From Candidatus Zambryskibacteria bacterium CG_4_9_14_3_um_filter_40_16 (GTDB lineage Bacteria; Patescibacteriota; Minisyncoccia; Phycocordibacterales; Zambryskibacteraceae), in the NCBI GenBank assembly GCA_002791475.1, contig PFXE01000043.1, positions 1-5,606 of the forward strand: 5,606 bases of DNA. Direction: 5' to 3'. The notes below the pieces were generated by a model. It searched no databases and had not been told where the DNA came from. It was given only the letters and a program-made list of their open reading frames with translations. Of this stretch, positions 1 to 4,770 are shown piece after piece. The position numbers and the translations under genes were made by a program. The first letter of the stretch is position 1; the number at the start of each line of letters is the position of its first letter.

Positions 1-608
1 ACTTGGGCGCGCCGATAGGAAAACCACGGCTCCCTGCTAAGCGCCTTCAAGCGCTCTGCAAGGATGTGGGACGCCACCCTCCGGAGGAACCCCGCTTGGG
101 TGGCACGAAAGCCACCCAAGACAGACTCGGCTTCCTTCAGAGCGTCGTTGAGACGCCCCAGAGGAAGGTGCCACCAATCGGAAATCTCCGACAAGTGGCT
201 CCCGAATCTCTGAACGACCTCCGCTCTCGCGAGGAGGTCGGGTTCCTCCAGACCATCGGCAAGCACTTGGGCGCGCCGATAGGAAAACCACGGCTCCCTG
301 CTAAGCGCCTTCAAGCGCTCTGCAAGGATGTGGGACGCCACCCTCCGGAGGAACCCCGCTTGGGTGGCACGAAAGCCACCCAAGACAGACTCGGCTTCCT
401 TCAGAGCGTCGTTGAGACGCCCCAGAGGAAGGTGCCACCAATCGGAAATCTCCGACAAGTGGCTCCCGAATCTCTGAACGACCTCCGCTCTCGCGAGGAG
501 GTCGGGCTTGGAGATGAAGCCCGCCAAACCAGCGGCATGCTCCATCTCACTCTCCAAGAGAGCAATCACTCTCTTGAGAGAGTCCAGAACGCTCGTACGA
601 CTATACAT
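1..608 (-). CDS. Unrecognised tandem-repeat protein, N-terminal part (C-terminus beyond the left edge)
   Basis: I do not recognise this protein and assign no function. Seen: reading leftward from the ATG at 608-606 there are 202 codons without a stop, continuing past the window edge. The start is preceded by GGAGGAGGTATC, a very strong Shine-Dalgarno, and by a consensus promoter about 70 bp upstream. After about 34 unique residues (MYSRTSVLDSLKRV...), an 88-residue unit begins at PDLLARAEVVQRF and is repeated. Each unit is rich in Ala, Leu, Glu and Arg, has three Trp (WW near unit residue 23, PWF near 72) and no Cys, and reads as amphipathic helices. Codon statistics support this strand and frame: in one unit I count about 39% G at first positions and about 72% G/C at third positions. 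There is no signal peptide or membrane segment. The high G+C and strong ribosome site differ from the genes to the right and hint at a separate origin. The alternative is a structured non-coding RNA. Confidence 0.7.
   Translation of the reverse strand, partial: MYSRTSVLDSLKRVIALLESEMEHAAGLAGFISKPDLLARAEVVQRFGSHLSEISDWWHLPLGRLNDALKEAESVLGGFRATQAGFLRRVASHILAERLKALSREPWFSYRRAQVLADGLEEPDLLARAEVVQRFGSHLSEISDWWHLPLGRLNDALKEAESVLGGFRATQAGFLRRVASHILAERLKALSREPWFSYRRAQ
95..120. repeat. 10-bp perfect inverted repeat within the repeat unit
   Basis: CTTGGGTGGC at 95-104 and GCCACCCAAG at 111-120 are exact reverse complements around a 6-base loop (ACGAAA). The same hairpin occurs in the second copy at 359-384. 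It lies inside the predicted coding region and is the strongest of several inverted repeats in the unit. Confidence 0.9.
131..240. repeat. Run of nested hairpins within the repeat unit
   Basis: Three further foldable segments follow one another. First, CTTCCT (131-136) pairs with AGGAAG (162-167) around GCGTC (142-146) and GACGC (152-156), leaving a symmetric 5x5 internal loop. Second, GCCAC (170-174) pairs with GTGGC (195-199) around TCGGA (178-182) and TCCGA (187-191), with CAA on both sides. Third, CGACCTCC (215-222) pairs with GGAGGTCG (233-240). All recur 264 bp further right. No folding energy could be computed here. Confidence 0.75.
511..600. repeat. Hairpins in the unique 5' part of the repeat gene
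   Basis: The self-complementary pattern continues outside the repeat, in the sequence encoding the unique N-terminus. GAGATG (511-516) pairs with CATCTC (543-548) around CCGC (521-524) and GCGG (532-535). CTCTC (550-554) pairs with GAGAG (558-562). ACTCTC (568-573) pairs with GAGAGT (578-583) around TTGA. TCGTACGA (593-600) is a perfect palindrome. Individually these are short; their back-to-back arrangement is what stands out. Confidence 0.6.
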
Positions 609-620
609 GATACCTCCTCC
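609..620 (-). promoter_or_regulatory. Strong Shine-Dalgarno of the repeat gene
   Basis: Read leftward, the bases before the ATG at 608 are GGAGGAGGTATC. Two overlapping GGAGG cores lie 4 to 7 bases from the start, both workable distances. This match decides the start codon. None of the four rightward genes in this window has anything comparable. Confidence 0.85.
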
Positions 621-680
621 ATTCAGGGTGGGTTTTGTTGACTGAAAAAGACAAAGAACTACCTCTTTTACTCTTTTCTA

Positions 681-708
681 ATTATATCATAACCAATATT
701 TCTGTCAA
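681..708 (-). promoter_or_regulatory. Consensus sigma-70-type promoter for the leftward repeat gene
   Basis: On the minus strand a perfect TTGACA (708-703) is followed, after a 16-base spacer (702-687), by a perfect TATAAT (686-681). Transcription would start near 674, where the minus strand carries an A, giving a 5' leader of about 66 nt that ends in the strong ribosome-binding site. Both hexamers being perfect predicts strong, largely constitutive expression. No operator-like palindrome overlaps the promoter. Confidence 0.8.
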
Positions 709-735
709 GTAAATTTATAAAACAAAAAATCAAAG

Positions 736-794
736 ACCTCTTCCAGAGGTGGTCCCCCCTCCCGAGGTTCCACCTCGGGAGGGGGGACCAGAGG
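736..794. repeat. G+C-rich palindrome between divergent promoters
   Basis: GGTCCCCCCTCCCGAGG (751-767) is exactly complementary to 773-789. Adding the flanking T750/A790 and T768/A772 pairs gives 19-bp arms around TCC. Just left, ACCTC (736-740) and GAGGT (746-750) form a small hairpin whose 5-base loop, TTCCA, is the same as that of the large one. CCTCT (737-741) could instead pair with AGAGG (790-794). An A-tract (724-729) and a T-tract (803-809) flank the structure, so it could act as a bidirectional terminator or insulator, or be a dispersed REP-like element. With the predicted start sites near 674 and 860, neither flanking transcript contains it. Confidence 0.85.
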
Positions 795-824
795 ATAGAA
801 ACTTTTTTTACTCTTTTCACTCTA

Positions 825-852
825 TTGCCATAAAATTCAAAATGAGTATACT
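825..852 (+). promoter_or_regulatory. Predicted promoter of the secG operon, giving a leaderless or near-leaderless mRNA
   Basis: TTGCCA (825-830) and TATACT (847-852) each match the sigma-70 consensus at five of six positions and are separated by 16 bases, the same spacing as the divergent promoter. The usual distance from -10 to start puts +1 at about 859-861, and the nearest purines are A860 and A861. A861 is the first base of the secG ATG. The lack of a clear Shine-Dalgarno before secG agrees with this. Confidence 0.6.
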
Positions 853-860
853 GGATTCCA

Positions 861-1091
861 ATGAGCATTTCTGGTATTTTACCCTATGTTCAAATTATCC
901 TCTCGGTCATCCTTATTGGAAGCATTCTTTTGCAGACATCAGACGCCGGCTTGGGAAGCGCGTTTGGAGGCGGGGATAGTTTTAGCAGTGGACATCACGA
1001 ACGAAGAGGTTTTGAAAAAACCATTTTTAGAGCTACTATAATTACTGCAATACTCTTTGGATTTTCAACCTTTATTTCATTGTTCATATAG
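861..1091 (+). CDS. secG: Preprotein translocase subunit SecG
   Basis: SecG is the small auxiliary subunit of the SecYEG channel that moves unfolded proteins across the cytoplasmic membrane with SecA. The 76-residue product has the family layout: a first membrane helix at about 6-25 (ILPYVQIILSVILIGSILLQ), the glycine-rich cytoplasmic loop with GLGSAFGGG at 30-38, the RRGFEK segment at 48-53 that precedes the second helix, and a second helix at about 55-75. The length is normal for the family. The ATG at 861 is chosen because an in-frame TGA stands at 843-845 and the conserved sequence begins at once. There is no good ribosome-binding site; the promoter position suggests a leaderless message. 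The gene is first in the rightward cluster, 54 bp before the next gene. Confidence 0.93.
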   Translation: MSISGILPYVQIILSVILIGSILLQTSDAGLGSAFGGGDSFSSGHHERRGFEKTIFRATIITAILFGFSTFISLFI

Positions 1092-1145
1092 CCAATAAAA
1101 TCCTAAAAATTCAGATATACTCTCTACTTAACATCGCGCAATATT

Positions 1146-2897
1146 GTGAATACGGAATTTCTAAACAAATACCTGAAAAAGAGGTTTTCTATTCCTGGGG
1201 AATCCACTTTCAGCAAAACATTTAAATCATTTTCGCTTTCAGAGCGTATTGTTTTTTATTCTCTCCTGACGGTTCTTGGAATATTAACGCTCGGTTTTCT
1301 TTTTTATATAAACAATCAATTCTTGGTGCAAATACCGGCAAAAGGAGGGTCTCTTACGGAGGGCGCTGTCGGCTCACCGCGCTTCATAAACCCCGTGCTT
1401 GATATATCAGACGCGGACAGAGACCTTACGGCACTTATATATTCCGGTTTAATGCGACCCGGCCCTGACGGAGAATTGATTCCAGATTTGGCGGAAAGCT
1501 ATTCAATATCGGAAGACACTCTCACATACACATTTACCATACGCCAAGATGCTGTATTTTCAGACGGCTCTCCGGTAACTTCGGACGACGTGGAATTTAC
1601 AATTTTCAAAGCTCAAGACCCGGCCCTCAAAAGTCCTCGGCGCGCCAATTGGGAGGGGGTTGCTATAAACAAAGATGGAGAAAAAGAGATATCTTTTACT
1701 CTCAAACAACCGTACTCGCCCTTTCTTGAAAATACCACCATTGGAATTTTGCCAAAACACATATGGAAAGACGCGTCCTCTGATGACATACCGTTTAGCC
1801 CTTACAACACAAACCCAATAGGGTCCGGTCCTTACAAAGTATCCAAAATTGGACGCAATTCGGCCGGTACTCCAAATGAATACCAGCTTGTTTCATTCAA
1901 GAAATATACTTTGGGCGAACCTTACATTTCAAACCTGACGCTTAAATTTTATCCCAACGAAGAAGATTTGATTAAGGCTTACAAGAGTCGCGATATTGAA
2001 GCTCTAAACAGTATTTCCCCCGGCGCAACAACTGAACTGGAAAAATCTGGCGCTCCGATATACAAAGTTACATTGCCAAGAATTTTTGGCGTATTCTTCA
2101 ACCAAAACCAGGCAAGCGTCTTGGCGAATGTAGAAGTGAGAGTGGCGCTAGACACCGCTCTTGATAAACAAAAAATTGTGGACAGTGTTCTTTTGGGATA
2201 TGGAAAAACATTGAGCGGACCGATTCCTTTTGGTAACCTCGCCGGTGATGTGGAAGCGACTTCAAGCGAAGCCAAGATCGCGAATGCCAGAAATGTTCTT
2301 GAAAGAAATGGTTGGGAGTTGAACCCTGAAACAAATATATACGAAAAAACCGTCAAAAAAGAAAAGACTATTTTGTCTTTTTCCATCGCAACGGGAGATT
2401 TCCCGGAACTTAAAAATTCCGCACAAAGTATAAAGGAGCAGTGGGAAGCGTTGGGAGCGAAAATTGACCTCCAGATATACGAGAGTGGCGATTTACAGCA
2501 AAATATTATTCGTCCGAGAAAATACGATGCTCTTTATTTCGGAGAAATTGTCGGAAGAGATTTGGATTTTTACCCATTTTGGCACTCTTCCCAGAGAAAC
2601 GACCCCGGGTTAAACATTTCTCTTTATGTGAATAGCGAGGTGGACAAGATTCTAGATGATGTCAGAAGCACTTCCGACCCGAGCCAACGCGAACAAGACT
2701 ATAAGGATTTTGAAACTGAAATAAAAAAAGACAGACCCGCAGTTTTCACATATTCGCCAGATTTTATTTATGTAGTTCCAAACAAAATCAAAAATATCAA
2801 ACTGGAAAAACTTACAATGCCCAGTGAGAGATTTATGAATATTTATCAGAGATACATAGAAACCAACAAGGTTTGGAAAATTTTTGCTCCAAAATAA
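1146..2897 (+). CDS. Membrane-anchored family-5 extracellular solute-binding protein (peptide/nickel ABC type)
   Basis: The 583-residue product belongs to the solute-binding family that includes DppA and OppA, which capture oligopeptides, nickel or related ligands outside the membrane. A positively charged N-terminus is followed by one hydrophobic helix at about 35-55 (IVFYSLLTVLGILTLGFLFYI), so the protein is probably anchored N-in with its binding domain outside. No lipobox cysteine is present, unlike usual Gram-positive members. Family landmarks follow: the GGSLTEG strand at 67-73, INP at 81-83, FSDGSPVTSDDV at 138-149, LPKHIW at 202-207 and NPIGSGPYK at 223-231. The start is a GTG at 1146 with no Shine-Dalgarno; an in-frame TAA stands at 1104-1106 and no ATG, GTG or TTG lies between. 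A TATACT at 1116-1121 could be a weak internal -10, without a good -35. No permease or ATPase gene is adjacent, so the ligand and transport partner are unknown. Confidence 0.88.
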   Translation: MNTEFLNKYLKKRFSIPGESTFSKTFKSFSLSERIVFYSLLTVLGILTLGFLFYINNQFLVQIPAKGGSLTEGAVGSPRFINPVLDISDADRDLTALIYSGLMRPGPDGELIPDLAESYSISEDTLTYTFTIRQDAVFSDGSPVTSDDVEFTIFKAQDPALKSPRRANWEGVAINKDGEKEISFTLKQPYSPFLENTTIGILPKHIWKDASSDDIPFSPYNTNPIGSGPYKVSKIGRNSAGTPNEYQLVSFKKYTLGEPYISNLTLKFYPNEEDLIKAYKSRDIEALNSISPGATTELEKSGAPIYKVTLPRIFGVFFNQNQASVLANVEVRVALDTALDKQKIVDSVLLGYGKTLSGPIPFGNLAGDVEATSSEAKIANARNVLERNGWELNPETNIYEKTVKKEKTILSFSIATGDFPELKNSAQSIKEQWEALGAKIDLQIYESGDLQQNIIRPRKYDALYFGEIVGRDLDFYPFWHSSQRNDPGLNISLYVNSEVDKILDDVRSTSDPSQREQDYKDFETEIKKDRPAVFTYSPDFIYVVPNKIKNIKLEKLTMPSERFMNIYQRYIETNKVWKIFAPK

Positions 2898-2922
2898 ATT
2901 TATAAAAGTTAATAAAAAAATA

Positions 2923-4767
2923 ATGACAAACGAAAGAACATACGCTCACGGAACTCGGCAGAGAGAAGTCGGCAGAGGAAACCGTACTTCCAGACCGCAA
3001 AAATCTAGATTTGGAGGATCTTCCATGAGAAGAGGGCCATCGGAACAAGGATCACCGAAGAGAAACGGCGAGAGCACGGATAAAATACCAGAGTCGGGAG
3101 ACAACATCCGCATTGTCCCATTGGGAGGGGTTGAGGAGGTTGGCAGAAATATGACAGCCATTGAGTTTAAAGGCAGTATAATTGTCATAGATGCCGGATT
3201 TCAATTTAGAGATGACAACACTCCGGGGATTGATTATATACTGCCCAACACAAAATATCTTGAAGACAATAAAGAAAAAATTAAAGCTCTTTTCATAACT
3301 CACGGGCACTTAGACCATATAGGAGCCATCCCCTACATAATGGAGAGAATCGGTAACCCGCCCATATACACCGCGCAATTTGGAGCCATTATGATTGCCA
3401 AGCGTCAAGAAGAATTCGTAAATATTCCAAAACCAGACATAAGGGTGCTGGACCCCAACCAGACGATTACAATTTCGGAAGAACTTTCTGTCACCACATT
3501 TCCCATTTCTCACACCATACCGGATTCTATAGGAATGATTATAAAAACTCCGTACGGAAACATAGTATTTATAGAAGATGTGCGCGTAGACAATATCAAT
3601 GGAATACCCACGGAAGAAGAGTTTGAACAATACAAAAGATTTAAAGATATGGAGGTTCTCTTGCTTACCATGGATTCCACCAGTATAGAGAAGCCTGGTT
3701 TTTCTCTTTCAGAGCAAGTTGTTATAAAAAACATTGAGGAAATAGTCAGAAACACTAAGTCCCGACTTATCATCGCCACATTTGCGTCTCAAGTGGAAAG
3801 AATCATCGCTGTTGTTGAAATATGCAAAAAACTTAATAAAAAAGTAGTTTTTGAGGGTAGGAGTATGCGCACAAACCTTGAAATAATAAAACACCTCAAG
3901 TTGGTTGATACTGACAAAGTTACTATACCGATAGAGGAGATGGAAAATTATCCGCCAGACAGAATCGTTATGATTGCCACGGGAGCGCAGGGAGAAGAGT
4001 ATGCGGCGTTAATGAGAATTTCCACCGGAACACACAAGTATGTTAAGTTGCGACCGACTGACACCATTCTTTTGTCATCCTCTATCATTCCCACAAACTA
4101 CAGGGCGGTGATAAATCTCAAAGATAATCTCTATCGTTCATCCGCCAAAATCATCACTTACCTTGACTCTGATGTCCACGCTTCGGGACACGGAAATAGA
4201 GATGAGTTGAAATGGATTCACAATCAAATCAAATATAAATTCTTCATACCTCTTCATGGGCACCACTATATGCTTCGGCAACACGCGGAGCTTGCGTATT
4301 CCATAGAGGTTCCTAGAGAAAATGTGGTTATACCTGACAATGGTTCGGTAATAGAAATATATGAAAAAGGCCAAAAGATAAAGGTGTTGAAAGAGAGGGC
4401 GCCGTCAAACCCCATTATGGTTGACGGTTTTGCCGTTGGTGGTGTGCAAGAAGTTGTAATGCGCGATAGAAAACTTTTGGCAGAGGATGGCTTTGTCGTT
4501 ATTGTCGCTAGCATAAACTTAAAAACGGGCAAACTTAGAAAATCTCCTGACATAATTTCAAGAGGTTTTGTTTATCTTCGCGAATCTCAAGAGCTCTTGC
4601 AATCGGCGCGTATTATTATAAAAAAGACAATTGAAGGTTCGGCTTCTGGAATGAATCCCATAAACTTTGATTTTGTAAAAGGAGACATCTCTGACGCTGT
4701 GGGAAAATTTTTGTTTCAGAAAACCGCCAAAAGACCTATCGTAATACCTGTTATTTTAGGCGTATAA
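2923..4767 (+). CDS. rnj: Ribonuclease J
   Basis: RNase J is a metallo-beta-lactamase/beta-CASP ribonuclease with 5'-3' exonuclease and endonuclease activity in mRNA decay and rRNA maturation. The 614-residue product has a basic, Arg/Gly/Ser-rich, probably disordered tail (1-60), then the catalytic core. Zinc-binding features are visible: HGHLDH at 127-132, H197 in FPISHTIPDS, D219 in IEDVRVD, beta-CASP landmarks DSTSIEKPGFS (251-261) and TGAQGE (353-358), HASGHG at 419-424, and H445 in IPLHGHH. The C-terminal domain (about 500-614) is present, so the length is complete. Some motif neighbours differ from the common form: E218 where TGD-type motifs have Gly, PTNY (390-393) for PGNE, HGHH for HGEY. 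The ATG at 2923 is preferred over an in-frame TTG at 2884 that would overlap the upstream gene. It lies 25 bp after the solute-binding gene in an A+T-rich gap without a Shine-Dalgarno. Confidence 0.95.
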   Translation: MTNERTYAHGTRQREVGRGNRTSRPQKSRFGGSSMRRGPSEQGSPKRNGESTDKIPESGDNIRIVPLGGVEEVGRNMTAIEFKGSIIVIDAGFQFRDDNTPGIDYILPNTKYLEDNKEKIKALFITHGHLDHIGAIPYIMERIGNPPIYTAQFGAIMIAKRQEEFVNIPKPDIRVLDPNQTITISEELSVTTFPISHTIPDSIGMIIKTPYGNIVFIEDVRVDNINGIPTEEEFEQYKRFKDMEVLLLTMDSTSIEKPGFSLSEQVVIKNIEEIVRNTKSRLIIATFASQVERIIAVVEICKKLNKKVVFEGRSMRTNLEIIKHLKLVDTDKVTIPIEEMENYPPDRIVMIATGAQGEEYAALMRISTGTHKYVKLRPTDTILLSSSIIPTNYRAVINLKDNLYRSSAKIITYLDSDVHASGHGNRDELKWIHNQIKYKFFIPLHGHHYMLRQHAELAYSIEVPRENVVIPDNGSVIEIYEKGQKIKVLKERAPSNPIMVDGFAVGGVQEVVMRDRKLLAEDGFVVIVASINLKTGKLRKSPDIISRGFVYLRESQELLQSARIIIKKTIEGSASGMNPINFDFVKGDISDAVGKFLFQKTAKRPIVIPVILGV

Positions 4768-4770
4768 AAT

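Larger units (their letters stand above)
1..506. repeat. Perfect tandem direct repeat, 264-bp period, at least two copies
   Basis: Bases 1-242 and 265-506 match at every position I compared. The 22 bases between them (243-264) complete a 264-bp unit, which is exactly 88 codons, so the leftward reading frame is kept. The right boundary is sharp: after GTCGGG the sequences diverge (TTCCTCC at 243, CTTGGAG at 507). The left boundary cannot be seen because the window starts inside a unit, so more copies may follow. Absence of any synonymous difference implies recent duplication, ongoing homogenisation, or an assembly artefact. Confidence 0.95.
661..818. repeat. 18-bp direct repeat pair flanking the palindrome region
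   Basis: Bases 661-678 and 801-818 match at 16 of 18 positions, with an exact 13-base core TTTTACTCTTTTC (666-678 and 806-818) spaced 140 bp apart. The left copy covers the predicted start of the leftward transcript and the right copy lies just upstream of the secG -35. The sequence is pyrimidine-rich, so chance is less excluded than for a complex motif. Confidence 0.6.

Noticed and set aside
37..291. An 84-codon leftward open frame in a second frame
   Set aside because: It overlaps the favoured leftward frame, has no start signals, and its product is low-complexity Arg/Ser/Gly/Pro.
1..506. CRISPR array
   Set aside because: The repeated unit is 264 bp with 22 bp between identical blocks. 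It is not a series of 25-40-bp repeats with unique spacers, and no cas genes are present.
3..641. A 212-codon rightward open frame across the repeat region
   Set aside because: It needs a TTG start with no ribosome site or promoter, lies antisense to the leftward frame, and is Pro/Arg/Lys-rich without a clear fold. Its length follows from high G+C and the perfect duplication. The leftward frame has a promoter, Shine-Dalgarno and better codon bias.
750..809. Simple intrinsic terminator of a rightward gene
   Set aside because: No rightward gene precedes it in the window and the T-tract lies about 12 bases beyond the stem, so the shape is poor and the role is left open.
749..979. A 76-codon rightward open frame overlapping secG
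   Set aside because: It begins with GTG inside the palindrome and overlaps the well-supported secG in another frame; its product resembles nothing.
1979..2386. A 135-codon antisense open frame within the solute-binding gene
   Set aside because: It lies opposite a well-conserved coding region and has no start signals or recognisable product.
2884..2922. A 13-residue upstream extension of RNase J from a TTG
   Set aside because: It would overlap the preceding gene and has no ribosome site; the ATG at 2923 starts the typical basic tail.
861..4767. Recoded TGA stop as in Gracilibacteria or Absconditabacteria
   Set aside because: None of the genes needs an in-frame TGA to stay open, and they end with TAG or TAA, so there is no sign of recoding.
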